From Geotalea sp. SG265 (GTDB taxonomy: Bacteria; Desulfobacterota; Desulfuromonadia; Geobacterales; Geobacteraceae), in assembly GCF_022808985.1 (NCBI RefSeq), contig NZ_JAKZFT010000013.1:55741-119740 (forward strand): a stretch of 64,000 nucleotides of DNA, written 5' to 3'. Shown here piece after piece: positions 28,026-37,208 of this stretch. The position numbers and the translations under genes were made by a program. Below the pieces are notes generated by a model. That model did no database searches. It saw nothing but the letters and a program-made list of their open reading frames with translations, and was not told where the DNA came from. Position 1 is the stretch's first letter. Each line of letters starts with the position of its first letter.

Positions 28026-28943
28026 ATGGCAAAACCCGATCTTTCGGTTGAAATTTCAGGCATCAAGCTGCGCAATCCGGTAATGACGGCGTCCGGTACC
28101 TTCGGCTACGGCAAGGAGTTTTCCCAATACCTGGACCTGGAAAAAATCGGTGCCATTATCACCAAGGGACTTTCCCTGAGGCCCAAAGCGGGCAACCCCA
28201 CGCCGCGAATCGTAGAAACACCGGGGGGGATGCTCAACGCCATCGGTCTGCAGAACGTGGGTATAGATGCCTTTATACAGGAAAAGCTGCCCTTCCTGCG
28301 CACTGTCAATACGCCGGTCATTGTCAACCTCTATGGGAATACCCTGGAAGAATACGGGGCACTGGCGGAGAAGCTGGACCGGTTGCCGGAGGTCGCAGGC
28401 CTGGAGGTGAACATATCCTGTCCCAATGTGAAGCAGGGGGGAATTGTTTTCGGTACCGATCCAGCCGCCGCCGCCGAAGTGGTTGGGCTTGTCCGCAGAT
28501 CCACATCTAAACCCTTGATTGTCAAGCTTTCACCCAATGTGACCGACATTGTCCGCATGGCAGATGCCTGTGTATCGGCAGGCGCAGATGCGTTGTCGCT
28601 CATCAACACCCTTACGGGCATGGCCATAGACCTGGAGAAGCGCCGTCCGGTCCTTGCCAACGTCACAGGCGGCCTTTCCGGCCCGGCCATAAAGCCGGTG
28701 GCGCTGCGCATGGTCTGGCAGGTATCAATGGCGGTCACGGTTCCCATAATCGGTATCGGTGGTATAATGTCGGCAACGGATGCCCTTGAATTCATTCTTG
28801 CCGGGGCAACTGCCGTCCAGGTGGGAACGGCAAATTTCCTTGACCCTTCAGCCGCCCAGACCGTTGCCGCAGGCATTGAAGATTACCTGGCGAAGAACGG
28901 CATCGGTCACATCAAGGAGTTGATCGGCGCCTTGCGAGTCTAG
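28026..28943 (+). CDS. pyrD: dihydroorotate dehydrogenase, class 1B catalytic subunit
   Basis: PyrD oxidises dihydroorotate to orotate with FMN in pyrimidine synthesis. The 305-residue product carries [13 protein letters not shown], the catalytic cysteine C132 in VNISCPN, and the FMN-phosphate motif IIGIGGI. The partner PyrK just upstream and the catalytic cysteine (rather than serine) place it in class 1B. ATG 28026 is set by AAGGAG 5 bases upstream; GTG 28023 is less suited. A terminator follows at 28968. Confidence 0.95.
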   Translation: MAKPDLSVEISGIKLRNPVMTASGTFGYGKEFSQYLDLEKIGAIITKGLSLRPKAGNPTPRIVETPGGMLNAIGLQNVGIDAFIQEKLPFLRTVNTPVIVNLYGNTLEEYGALAEKLDRLPEVAGLEVNISCPNVKQGGIVFGTDPAAAAEVVGLVRRSTSKPLIVKLSPNVTDIVRMADACVSAGADALSLINTLTGMAIDLEKRRPVLANVTGGLSGPAIKPVALRMVWQVSMAVTVPIIGIGGIMSATDALEFILAGATAVQVGTANFLDPSAAQTVAAGIEDYLAKNGIGHIKELIGALRV

Positions 28944-28967
28944 CGCGGGCGTTATATACCGTATCCC

Positions 28968-28998
28968 AAAGGCGGCGGATTGATTTCCCCGCCTTTTT
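28968..28998 (+). terminator. Rho-independent terminator of the rimI-pyrK-pyrD unit
   Basis: An 8-bp stem (28968-28975 with 28989-28996), 13-base loop and T-run lie 25 bases after the pyrD stop. Confidence 0.8.
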
Positions 28999-29017
28999 GC
29001 TTTCTTGAGGAAATCCC

Positions 29018-30061
29018 ATGAATCGCTGGCAAAAACTTCTGGCGGGTAGCGTTGTCGCGCCCGATGAATTGTCCTCGCTTTTCACAGTTGATACTGAACC
29101 GCTCGTCCAGGTGGTGAAACGGTATCCCATGAGGATCACCCGTCATTATCTGGGGCTGATCGAGAAGCCGGGGGATGCCATCTGGCGTCAATGCGTGCCG
29201 GATCTGCTCGAGCTGGAGGATGAATCCCAGGCGGAAGATCCCCTGGATGAAGAGCAGCTCAGCCCGGTCCCCGGACTGATCCATCGCTATCCGGACCGGG
29301 TCGTCTGGCTTGTTTCATCTGTCTGCGCCGTATATTGCCGCTTCTGCATGCGCAAGCGTCGGGTTGGGTGCACGGGAATCGCCGGCCCGGGAACACGACA
29401 GGCAGCGCTGGCATACATCGGGGCGCATCCTGAAATCAGGGATGTTGTCCTGTCAGGGGGAGACCCGCTTCTCAATGAGGATGACGTTCTGGAGGAAATA
29501 CTCGCGGGCCTGCGACTGATTCCCCATCTGGAGATCGTCCGGATCGGCACGAGGGTTCCGGTGACGCTGCCGGAGCGGATCACCGCAGGGCTGTGCCGCA
29601 TGCTGAAAAAATTCCACCCGCTGTACATCAATACCCATTTCAATCATCCCAGGGAGATTACCGCCGCCTCTGCCCGGGCATGTGCACGCCTGGCCGATGC
29701 GGGAATTCCCCTGGGAAACCAGTCCGTACTGCTGAAAGGGGTGAACGACGACCCGCAGGTTATGAAGCGGCTCATGCAGCTTTTGCTGTCAATACGGGTC
29801 AGGCCTTATTATCTTCACCAGATGGACCTGGTCAAGGGTACTGCCCATTTCCGTACCAGCATCAATCGAGGACTGGAGATCATGGAAGGTTTGCGGGGGC
29901 ATACCTCGGGCATGGCCTCGCCCTATTACGCAGTGGATTTGGCAGGGGGGAAGGGGAAGGTGCCGCTCTTGCCCGGCTATGTCAGGCGGGAGGACGACGC
30001 TCTTCTGTTCAGGAGTTATCGAGGTGAGGTGGTGCGCTATCGGGATGTGGACGAATCATAG
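29018..30061 (+). CDS. epmB: KamA-family radical SAM enzyme, probably EF-P lysine 2,3-aminomutase EpmB
   Basis: The 347-residue protein has the radical-SAM cluster motif at C103, C107 and C110 (CAVYCRFC), followed by MRKRRVG as in lysine 2,3-aminomutases, a GGDPLL SAM site, and a C-terminal GGKGKVPLLP with the PLP lysine. EpmB converts (S)-alpha-lysine to (R)-beta-lysine, which EpmA attaches to elongation factor P. Because epmA and efp lie directly next door on the opposite strand, EpmB is more likely than a free-lysine KamA, which is usually longer. The last 6 bases overlap the end of epmA, convergent. Confidence 0.85.
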   Translation: MNRWQKLLAGSVVAPDELSSLFTVDTEPLVQVVKRYPMRITRHYLGLIEKPGDAIWRQCVPDLLELEDESQAEDPLDEEQLSPVPGLIHRYPDRVVWLVSSVCAVYCRFCMRKRRVGCTGIAGPGTRQAALAYIGAHPEIRDVVLSGGDPLLNEDDVLEEILAGLRLIPHLEIVRIGTRVPVTLPERITAGLCRMLKKFHPLYINTHFNHPREITAASARACARLADAGIPLGNQSVLLKGVNDDPQVMKRLMQLLLSIRVRPYYLHQMDLVKGTAHFRTSINRGLEIMEGLRGHTSGMASPYYAVDLAGGKGKVPLLPGYVRREDDALLFRSYRGEVVRYRDVDES

Positions 30062-30979
30062 CTCCTCGGGGGTAAATGATACCACCTCGCCGATATCGGC
30101 ACTGTTCAGAAGGAGCATGACAAGCCTGTCGATGCCCAGGGCAATGCCGGCGGCCGGTCCCATTTCCGACAGCTCATTGAGGAACCGGTCCGGCATCGGA
30201 TAGGATGTTTTGCCCAGTGCAGCCCTGAACGCAGCTTCTTTTTCGAATCGTTCCCGCTGTTCCCGGCTGTCGTCCAGCTCAGAAAAACCATTAGCCAGTT
30301 CAATGCCTCCCACATACAGCTCGAACCGCTCGGCAAGGCTTCGATTTTCAGGTTTCAGGCGGGCAAGCGCCCCCCGTGCAGCCGGGTAATCGTAGATAAA
30401 AGCAGGATGCTTCACCCCCAGATTGGGCTCTATTTCCTTAACCATCAACTCATCGAACAGATCCCTTTCTTCTGCCTCTTCCATGGACATGGACGTGTAG
30501 CGGCGGAAGGCTTCCGCCACGGTGACCCTTTCCCAGGGGGCTTCCAGCTCAATGGTCGTGCCCTGGTAGGAGATAACCCGGGTCCCGTTGACCGCCTGTG
30601 ACAGAAACCGCACCAGCGCCTGGCAATCATTCATGAGGTCGCGGTAATCCGCATCCAGTCGATACCACTCGAGCATGGTGAACTCGGGGAGATGCAGCCT
30701 GCCGCGTTCGCCGTCTCTCCAGCAGGGACATATCTGGAAGATGCGCTCGTATCCTGCTGCCAGCAACCTTTTCATGCAGATTTCAGGAGAAGTTTGCAGG
30801 AACCACTCACCTGAAGGAACGGCATCGATATAGGATTCCGGGGCAGGGGCGGGAATGCGAAGGGGGGTATCCACTTCCAGATACCCCCCTTCGTTGAAAA
30901 ACTCCCTGATTTTTCGTATTACCGAGCTTCTGCCCTTGAGTGCCTCCTTACGGGCGGCCAAGGACCGATTTTTCGCCAT
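30056..30979 (-). CDS. epmA: EF-P--(R)-beta-lysine ligase EpmA (GenX/PoxA/YjeA)
   Basis: EpmA is a truncated class II lysyl-tRNA synthetase paralog that attaches (R)-beta-lysine to a lysine of EF-P. The 307-residue product has only the catalytic core without an anticodon-binding domain: motif 2 (FTMLEWYRLDADY) and motif 3 (GIALGIDRLVMLL) are clear, as is FLQTSPEICMKRLLAAG. Its length matches the family. It lies 3 bases downstream of efp, its substrate gene, and so is co-transcribed with it. Confidence 0.93.
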   Translation of the reverse strand: MAKNRSLAARKEALKGRSSVIRKIREFFNEGGYLEVDTPLRIPAPAPESYIDAVPSGEWFLQTSPEICMKRLLAAGYERIFQICPCWRDGERGRLHLPEFTMLEWYRLDADYRDLMNDCQALVRFLSQAVNGTRVISYQGTTIELEAPWERVTVAEAFRRYTSMSMEEAEERDLFDELMVKEIEPNLGVKHPAFIYDYPAARGALARLKPENRSLAERFELYVGGIELANGFSELDDSREQRERFEKEAAFRAALGKTSYPMPDRFLNELSEMGPAAGIALGIDRLVMLLLNSADIGEVVSFTPEEL

Positions 30980-30982
30980 ATC

Positions 30983-31546
30983 TTATCCCTTGACCCTAGT
31001 CGAGTACTCGCCGGTACGGGTATCTATGGTTATAAGCTCGCCTTCCTCGATGAAAGGAGGAACACGCAACACGTAGCCCGTTTCCACCGTTGCCGGTTTG
31101 GAATCGCTGCCAGAGGTGTCACCCTTGGCCCATGGATCGGTCTGGACGACGCGCAGGTTGACGAAGTTTGGTACATCGATGCCGATTGCCTTTTCCTTGA
31201 ACAGCAACACATCCACCTGGAGGTTGTCGATCAGGTAGTTCTTGGCATCACCAAGGGCGCTCTCGTCCACATGGAACTGCTCGAAGGACTGGTTGTCCAT
31301 GAAACAGTAGTGGTCGTCTTCCTTGTAGAGGAACTGCATTTTGCGGTCCTCAAGACTGGCCGGTTCAAAGGTCTCACCCGAACGATAGGTTCTGTCGAGG
31401 ATCGTGCCGTTGATCATGTTACGCATTTTGGTGCGGTAAAGGGCTTGCCCCTTGCCCGGCTTGGCAAAGTCGAAGGCGATGACGATGTACGGGTCGCCGT
31501 CGAGGGTGATCTTCAAACCTTTTCTCAAATCTGCAACTGTGTACAT
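30983..31546 (-). CDS. efp: translation elongation factor P
   Basis: EF-P relieves ribosome stalling at polyproline. The 187-residue product has the KOW-like domain I with the modification loop KPGKGQA, where K32 corresponds to the beta-lysylated residue of E. coli EF-P, and two OB domains ending in TGEYSTRVKG. An AAGGAAG site precedes the ATG. The loop is of the EpmA-modified KPGKGQA type, not the arginine-rhamnosylated type, consistent with the neighbouring epmA and epmB genes. Confidence 0.96.
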   Translation of the reverse strand: MYTVADLRKGLKITLDGDPYIVIAFDFAKPGKGQALYRTKMRNMINGTILDRTYRSGETFEPASLEDRKMQFLYKEDDHYCFMDNQSFEQFHVDESALGDAKNYLIDNLQVDVLLFKEKAIGIDVPNFVNLRVVQTDPWAKGDTSGSDSKPATVETGYVLRVPPFIEEGELITIDTRTGEYSTRVKG

Positions 31547-31656
31547 TTTTGCTTCCTTTGTTCTGTTTTAGATGGATTTTATGCCTATATCAGAAGGCTG
31601 ATCGTGACCGGTACGTGGTAACGCAGTGGTGTTTTCGACGATAATCGGAGGCGGGA

Positions 31657-31875
31657 TTATTTGGCGCGATAGGTAATGCGGCCTCTGCTCAGATCATAGG
31701 GGGACAATTCAACGGTTACTTTGTCGCCGGGGAGGATTTTGATGAAATACTTACGCATCTTACCCGAAATATGGGCGAGAACGATATGGTCGTTTTCCAG
31801 TTTTACCTTGAACATTGCATTGGGCAATGGCTCGATGACGGTTCCTTCAACTTCTATTGCTTCTTCTTTACTCAT
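31657..31875 (-). CDS. infA: translation initiation factor IF-1
   Basis: This 72-residue single-OB-fold protein starts [22 protein letters not shown] and ends [11 protein letters not shown], as expected for IF-1, which binds the 30S A site with IF-2 and IF-3. AAGGAG precedes the ATG and a strong sigma70 promoter lies just upstream. efp follows 110 bases downstream and may be read from the same promoter. Confidence 0.97.
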   Translation of the reverse strand: MSKEEAIEVEGTVIEPLPNAMFKVKLENDHIVLAHISGKMRKYFIKILPGDKVTVELSPYDLSRGRITYRAK

Positions 31876-31907
31876 CTCAACTCCTTGAGTTCTGTTTTCA
31901 ACCGCAA

Positions 31908-31936
31908 ATTATACGAGATGCAGCAACTAATTGCAA
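31908..31936 (-). promoter_or_regulatory. sigma70-type promoter of infA
   Basis: On the minus strand TTGCAA (31931-31936) and TATAAT (31908-31913) are separated by exactly 17 bases, about 30 bases before the infA start codon. Confidence 0.8.
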
Positions 31937-32058
31937 CCATTGTTTTCTTTTTTGATTTTCATCCCGCCACGACAATTCCTGCGATAAATGCCTTTACAAA
32001 ACAATAAAAACCATATTATTAGTAACTTACACTAGGATAGAGCAAAGGAAAGGTGTGC

Positions 32059-32463
32059 ATGCACAATAGTAGCGAAAAGAACCTGTTTCAGGACGAAAAC
32101 TTGACCGTAATCTGCCGTGATATCTCACGCAGATATTTTGGTGATTTTCATGTGGTTTCTCTTGAAATTATATGCGAAATGGATATACTGCCTCGTCATT
32201 TTAAAAAGGCATCGTTTCATGAAGAAATAACCGCCGCCATCGGCAAAAAGATCACACTCCTCAGGAAGATTCAGCAGATGGGGGTTCCTTCGGCAAGAGT
32301 AAGCCATGTAAAGGATGATCTCATTCACCACTTCAAGCAGAACTCGCTTCCTTACTTCAAGTCATCTTCCTTTCCAGCAAAGGCTATTTGGGCTGAGATT
32401 CGAAAATCCGGAAAGGCGTGTCGCATATCCACTGAGGCCATCGATTCTCTATGCGCCAAATAA
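32059..32463 (+). CDS. hypothetical protein, 134 aa
   Basis: ATG 32059 follows AAAGGAAAGG. The protein is soluble, rich in charged residues and contains a DILPRHFKKASFHEEI stretch and several cysteines without CxxC pairing. I recognise no domain. Its last 13 bases overlap the start of the RNA m5U methyltransferase gene, so translation is probably coupled, hinting at a role near RNA modification or at constant co-expression only. The local base composition looks slightly more AT-rich than in the flanking genes. Confidence 0.65.
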   Translation: MHNSSEKNLFQDENLTVICRDISRRYFGDFHVVSLEIICEMDILPRHFKKASFHEEITAAIGKKITLLRKIQQMGVPSARVSHVKDDLIHHFKQNSLPYFKSSSFPAKAIWAEIRKSGKACRISTEAIDSLCAK

Positions 32464-33761
32464 AGGTCGCAATCGAAAAGCTTGCCAATGGCGGTGCCGG
32501 CTTCGGCCGTTGCGACGGCAAGGCTTTCTTCGTACCATTCACCGCCCCAGGGGATGTCGCCCTCGTTCGGACCACTGTTGAAAAAAGCTCCTATGCAGAA
32601 GGAGCGTTGATCGATCTCCTCACAACGTCGAACCAAAGGGTAGCCCCGCCGTGCCCGATATTCGGCGTATGCGGCGGATGCAATTGGCAACATGTGGCGT
32701 ATGCAAGCCAGCTAAGGGAAAAATCGCAGATATTTGCCGATCTTTTGTGGCGAAGCGCCCGGGTTGAGCCGGCTCTTGTTTCGCCGGTCATACCGGCCCC
32801 GGAAGTCTACGGATATCGGTCCAGGGTCCAGGTAAAGGTCCACTGTCACGGTGGGAAGATCGACTTGGGCTTTTACCGGCCCAAATCACACCAGGTTGTC
32901 GATTGGCCGGGAAAATGTGCCATCAGTCATAGAAGCATCAATCTCGCCCTTGAATGTCTGCGCCAGCTGCTACAAGCCTTTCCTGGCGCGGCTGGCGTAA
33001 ACCAGGTGGACCTGGCAAGAAGCGACGACGACCATGTCAGTGTCGTTTTCACCTATACCGGAAATTCCCCGGAATCTCTGGCGGAGCACCTCCTGCACTG
33101 GGAGGAGCGCGAATCGATCGGCTCCGCGCATATCAGGCATCACAAAGGCACGATCAAGGTTTTCGGAGAGGATCCCCTTTCATATCGCATACCGGAAAAT
33201 ACGCTGCCGGGACTGCCGGAACGGACACTATTCTTCAGCACAGGTGCTTTTTCCCAGATCAATTATCGCCAGAACCTGCAGTTGATTCGTCTTGTGGCCG
33301 AGTTTGCCGCGCTGACCGGCACCGAAAGGGTTCTCGACCTGTTTTGCGGTAACGGCAACTTTTCCATACCCCTTGCCCATGGAGCGAGTCACGTCACCGG
33401 TTATGAAGGGTATGAACCTTCCGTTCTCGACGGCAAAAAAAACGCCGTTCATAACGGGGTGGAGAATATTTCTTTCCATTGCAGCGATGCGGCGGCAGCA
33501 GTCAGATCTCTTGCCGCAGCAAAAGAGATTTTCGAGGTGATCGTGCTCGATCCACCCAGAAGCGGAGCGGCGGAAACAGTATCGGCCATCCGGGCGCTGC
33601 AAGCCGAAAAGATCATTTACGTCTCATGCGATCCGGCGACCCTGGCCCGTGACCTGAACATCTTGAAAAACAATGGTTTTCACGTGAGGAAGAGCCAGGG
33701 GGTAGATATGTTCCCCCAGACCTATCATCTGGAAAGCGTCACGCTGCTGACAAAAAGTTGA
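32451..33761 (+). CDS. 23S rRNA (uracil-5-)-methyltransferase, RlmD/RumA-like
   Basis: The 436-residue protein belongs to the TrmA/RlmC/RlmD family that methylates uracil C5 in RNA with SAM. It has an N-terminal TRAM-like strand region, [4Fe-4S] ligands C68, C74 and C77 (CPIFGVCGGC) with a fourth at GKCAIS, the SAM motif DLFCGNGNFS, VLDPPRSG and the catalytic cysteine near residue 394 in YVSCDP. The cluster places it with RlmC/RlmD/RumA rather than TrmA. Which uridine it modifies (1939 or 747) is unknown. It overlaps the upstream hypothetical gene. Confidence 0.9.
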   Translation: MRQIKVAIEKLANGGAGFGRCDGKAFFVPFTAPGDVALVRTTVEKSSYAEGALIDLLTTSNQRVAPPCPIFGVCGGCNWQHVAYASQLREKSQIFADLLWRSARVEPALVSPVIPAPEVYGYRSRVQVKVHCHGGKIDLGFYRPKSHQVVDWPGKCAISHRSINLALECLRQLLQAFPGAAGVNQVDLARSDDDHVSVVFTYTGNSPESLAEHLLHWEERESIGSAHIRHHKGTIKVFGEDPLSYRIPENTLPGLPERTLFFSTGAFSQINYRQNLQLIRLVAEFAALTGTERVLDLFCGNGNFSIPLAHGASHVTGYEGYEPSVLDGKKNAVHNGVENISFHCSDAAAAVRSLAAAKEIFEVIVLDPPRSGAAETVSAIRALQAEKIIYVSCDPATLARDLNILKNNGFHVRKSQGVDMFPQTYHLESVTLLTKS

Positions 33762-33771
33762 CGGGAGGCAT

Positions 33772-34779
33772 ATGTTCAGTTTCTTTAAAAGTGATTATCG
33801 GCACCACATTGCTAAAGGAGAAAGGTATCTCCAGCAGGGGCGATACGTGGATGCGAAATTTTCCTTTAACACCGCACTGGAAAAGATCAATACCTCCAAC
33901 AGCGACGGTAGGGGCGAAGAAGCGCTGGTGCTGGCAAAATTGTCAGAAATCAACAATTCCCTGGCAAACCTCAATCTGCAGGAAGCGGAATATGCCTTGA
34001 ACTCAGGAAATCCCATAAAAGCTGAGGAGCATCTGCAGATGGTCCTTGAACTGGCAGAAGACGTAGCTCTTAGGGAAAAGGCTGAAAAATTTGCTGCCAA
34101 TATCGCGAGCCGGAATGATTTCCATAACTTAAACAATAATAATGGCTGTTCCGGTTGCCATACATCTCATGGGACGGAAAGTAGTTTTCATGCGGATTCG
34201 CACCTTTCCATGGAGGAGAAATTCGAGCTTCTGGTCAGTACGCTGCCTGCTCCTTTACCCGAGCGTTATGCCTCTTTGGGAAAGGAATTTGCATGCTGTT
34301 ACCTGTCAATCCATGACGGAGAAGATGACAAAGCACAGCCGATACTGGAACGACTTCTGCGCAGCACTGAAGATGATATTTTATTTTATGAATTAGCTTT
34401 AATAAAATTCAGGCAAAACGATTTCAGTTCTTGTGAAGACCTTCTGAAAAGAGCGATTGCAATAAACCCTCAAAACCCGTTATGCTATCTGGCACTCGTT
34501 CAACTGAGGATAGAGACTGGACAAGTAGCAGACGCCATCCCGTTGCTGGAGCAAATGATACAGTCCGACATTCTTTCAGGTCAGGCACGAATCATCCTCG
34601 GAGATGTTACTGCCATGCTTGGTGAAGACGACAAAGCTATAGATATTTTTTCCACAGCTTTGTCCGTGCACGGCATTTCCCGCGAGGCAGCCGAGAGATT
34701 GCTACCCTTGCTGGTCAAACAGGGCCGGCCGGCCGATGCCGAATACATCAAAAAACAGTATCTGAAAGGGTGCTGTTGA
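33772..34779 (+). CDS. TPR-repeat protein with a single CxxCH motif
   Basis: The 335-residue protein has several TPR-type helix pairs (YLQQGRYVDAKFSFNTALEK near the start, FSSCEDLLKRAIAINPQNP and later). Between the two helical halves a linker holds CSGCH near residue 125, preceded by several Asn. CxxCH is the c-type heme attachment motif, and Geobacter makes many such proteins, but there is no signal peptide, so a zinc or redox role or chance is as likely. An RNA methyltransferase gene ends 10 bases upstream. Function unknown. Confidence 0.8.
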   Translation: MFSFFKSDYRHHIAKGERYLQQGRYVDAKFSFNTALEKINTSNSDGRGEEALVLAKLSEINNSLANLNLQEAEYALNSGNPIKAEEHLQMVLELAEDVALREKAEKFAANIASRNDFHNLNNNNGCSGCHTSHGTESSFHADSHLSMEEKFELLVSTLPAPLPERYASLGKEFACCYLSIHDGEDDKAQPILERLLRSTEDDILFYELALIKFRQNDFSSCEDLLKRAIAINPQNPLCYLALVQLRIETGQVADAIPLLEQMIQSDILSGQARIILGDVTAMLGEDDKAIDIFSTALSVHGISREAAERLLPLLVKQGRPADAEYIKKQYLKGCC

Positions 34780-34821
34780 ACAATAAGGTTGTAACATCAA
34801 CTCTGGTGGAGGCCGTTGAAT

Positions 34822-35097
34822 ATGAACAAGTCGGAATTAATCGAGGCTCTGGCGGCAAAAAAGGGTTTGTCCTACAAAAAAGCTGAAGAGATAATAAACT
34901 CCATCTTCGAATCCATGACCAATGCGCTGTTGGCCGGTGACAGAATTGAGATAAGAGGGTTTGGCAGTTTTGTCGTCAAGTCCTATCAGTCCTATATGGG
35001 TAGAAACCCGAAAACCGGCGAGTCCATAGCCGTCAAGTCCAAGAAACTGCCGTTTTTCAAGGTAGGCAAAGAGCTTAAAGAAAAGGTCTCCGGCTGA
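34822..35097 (+). CDS. HU/IHF-family DNA-binding protein
   Basis: The 91-residue protein starts MNKSELIEALAAKKGLSYKKAE and carries the beta-arm GRNPKTGE and KLPFFKVGKELKE, diagnostic of the HU/IHF family, which bends DNA as dimers. GFGSF precedes the arm as in IHF and HU subunits; I cannot separate an IHF-beta-like from an HU-like member by eye. ATG 34822 follows GGTGGAGG at a suitable distance, so the earlier TTG is not needed. Confidence 0.93.
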   Translation: MNKSELIEALAAKKGLSYKKAEEIINSIFESMTNALLAGDRIEIRGFGSFVVKSYQSYMGRNPKTGESIAVKSKKLPFFKVGKELKEKVSG

Positions 35098-35156
35098 ATC
35101 GGCTCTTTCACTGTGCAAACTGCTGTCCCATTGGAACATGGCTACCATTTGACTTC

Positions 35157-36749
35157 ATGAGAATATCTCTTCTACTATTCATTGTCTTTGTTTTTTCAGC
35201 ACAGGCGTTGGCGAATCCCACACAAACCGGCGTGACAGGGCTTGTCACCGTTCCGACCGCCGACACCCTCGATGCCGGCAATATTTGCGTCGGTGTTTGG
35301 GGAAATTTCGGCAAGGCCGAAGGAAAAGACTTTGTAATCATGCCAGCAACGATCACCCTTGGCGTGGGCTCGTTCTGGGAGATCTACGGCACATATCCGA
35401 ACCTTCTGTTCAACGACCGGGAGACCCGATCGGGCAGAGGAACCGTTGATGCGGGCTCTAAAATCAGGTTTTTCGGCAAGCGGAGCTCCACTTTCAAGCT
35501 TGCTGGGGATGTTTTCGTACAGAAACACATTTCCGAGGATCTTTCAAAAGACGGTATGACCGATGTTGGAGGGCGGCTCATTGCATCCCTGAAGCTCGAT
35601 CCGGTGAGCGTGCACATCAATGGCGGTTACCTTTCCTCCGATATTGACGGCAAGGAATATATCTACGGTGGAGGTTTGGAATACCTGCTTACGCCGAAAA
35701 CCAAGCTCACCCTGGAAGTCTCGGGAAAAGGGACTGCACCGGTGGAAGCGCTTGCCGGTCTCCAGTACTACCTCTCACCCCATCTTACCCTCAATCTGGC
35801 TGGTGGTGGAGGGATCACCTCCGGCAGCCCCGACTGGCGGGCAATAGTCGGCCTCAGCACCTGCCAGGGCATCGGTAACTATATCAAGCCGATTCCAACC
35901 ATTGCCTCCGAGGAAGAGGAAAAAAACAAAAAGGCCCAGTTGGTGAAGCCGGTCAAGATAATGCCGATCAGCTCTCTGATCAGGACAGCATTGCCGGCGG
36001 TGCCGGTGAGCAAACTGGAAATTCCTGTGGATCCGGACAAGGAAGAAATAGTCATTAAACCTTTCGGCCAGATTGTCATACCTGCGCAGCCTGTTGCTCC
36101 TCCAGTAGTGCTGCCCCTGATGCCACGCGAGCCGAAGGTGCAGCCGGTACAACCGAAGGTTCAGCCGAAGGTGCAGCCGGTCCAGCCCAAGGTCCAGGAA
36201 CCTAAGATAACCAAGCTGGAAACGGAAATCACCATTGAGCCGAAAAAGGAAATTCCCACCGATCTCAATCCCGTTGAGGAATCGACCGTTGAAGGGGTAT
36301 CGCCCCTGTACGGGATGGAGATGCGGGGAGACAGCCTGGAAATTTCCGCTGCCAAAGCTGCGCCGATTTCTGCAAAAATGGTGGTTTACCGCAAATTCCG
36401 TTTCGCCGATATAATGTTCGAATTCGGCCAAGCTGACCTGTCCGAGGAGGTGAAAAAATCTCTCTCGGAGGTGGCGGAACAGGCGCGTACCGATAAAAAC
36501 TGGACCTATATGCGCATCGACGGTCATACGGACAGCATCGGTTCAACCGGTTACAATATGGACCTGTCGGTCAAACGCGCCATTGCCATTGCCAGTTACC
36601 TGATCATCAAAGAAGGCATCGAACCTTCGCGAGTCTTTATCAAAGGACTCGGCAAATCGAAATTGATCGGCGACAACAGCACCACCGAAGGGAGAAGGTT
36701 GAATCGTCGTTTCGAAATTCTGTTCCTGGTACCGAAGGGAAAAAAATGA
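35157..36749 (+). CDS. OmpA-family outer-membrane protein with Pro/Gln/Lys-rich linker
   Basis: The 530-residue protein has a signal peptide (cleavage likely after ALA at residue 19), an N-terminal beta-rich part with alternating hydrophobic strands suggesting a barrel, a proline-rich linker with repeated PKVQP units (about 325-345), and a C-terminal OmpA/MotB domain (about 405-525, FRFADIMFEFGQADLS and DGHTDSIGSTGYN) that binds peptidoglycan. It should tether the outer membrane to the cell wall. The next gene overlaps its stop as ATGA, so at least three envelope genes form an operon. Confidence 0.85.
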   Translation: MRISLLLFIVFVFSAQALANPTQTGVTGLVTVPTADTLDAGNICVGVWGNFGKAEGKDFVIMPATITLGVGSFWEIYGTYPNLLFNDRETRSGRGTVDAGSKIRFFGKRSSTFKLAGDVFVQKHISEDLSKDGMTDVGGRLIASLKLDPVSVHINGGYLSSDIDGKEYIYGGGLEYLLTPKTKLTLEVSGKGTAPVEALAGLQYYLSPHLTLNLAGGGGITSGSPDWRAIVGLSTCQGIGNYIKPIPTIASEEEEKNKKAQLVKPVKIMPISSLIRTALPAVPVSKLEIPVDPDKEEIVIKPFGQIVIPAQPVAPPVVLPLMPREPKVQPVQPKVQPKVQPVQPKVQEPKITKLETEITIEPKKEIPTDLNPVEESTVEGVSPLYGMEMRGDSLEISAAKAAPISAKMVVYRKFRFADIMFEFGQADLSEEVKKSLSEVAEQARTDKNWTYMRIDGHTDSIGSTGYNMDLSVKRAIAIASYLIIKEGIEPSRVFIKGLGKSKLIGDNSTTEGRRLNRRFEILFLVPKGKK

Positions 36750-37171
36750 AAGGTTTTTTCATCTGCTGTCTGCTGGTTTTAAGCTTGTATAGCCAGGCTA
36801 GTGCCGAAGAAGATAAAGGTCTGCCTCCGGAAGAAAGCCGTCTGGTGGGGGAAACAATTGTAAAATCCGATTCCTTCAAGAAAGATAAGAAAGCCATGCG
36901 CACCATCGATGCCATGGTTCCCGTCCTTAAAAGGCTGGGTAAGGGGAAGGTCGTACGGATTGAAGGGAACTTTGCGCCAAGCCTGAGCAAGGACGAAAAG
37001 GTTAGAAAGTCGCTGAATCTTGCAAAGGAAGTGGAGCAATATCTTCGCCAAAAACACAATCTCCCCCTTGACTTGTACATAGCCGCCCAGGATGATATTG
37101 TTGATAAACGTTCTCATCGGTGCGTGCGTATTCTTGTACTTCAGACGGAATTCAGCGAAGCCAGCCTTTAA
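36746..37171 (+). CDS. exported protein with truncated OmpA-like fold
   Basis: The 141-residue product has a signal peptide (cleavage near ASA/EE at about residue 20). The rest, with a long helix (VRKSLNLAKEVEQYLRQKHNL) and an ending of RSHRCVRILVLQTE, resembles the second half of an OmpA domain (where family members end in RRVEI). The peptidoglycan-binding NxxLSxxRA core is poorly kept, so binding is doubtful. It overlaps the OmpA-family gene by 4 bases (ATGA) and probably works with it. Confidence 0.65.
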   Translation: MKGFFICCLLVLSLYSQASAEEDKGLPPEESRLVGETIVKSDSFKKDKKAMRTIDAMVPVLKRLGKGKVVRIEGNFAPSLSKDEKVRKSLNLAKEVEQYLRQKHNLPLDLYIAAQDDIVDKRSHRCVRILVLQTEFSEASL

Positions 37172-37208
37172 AATTCAATAGCATCCGGGATTCAGAGGGA
37201 GAAAAACC

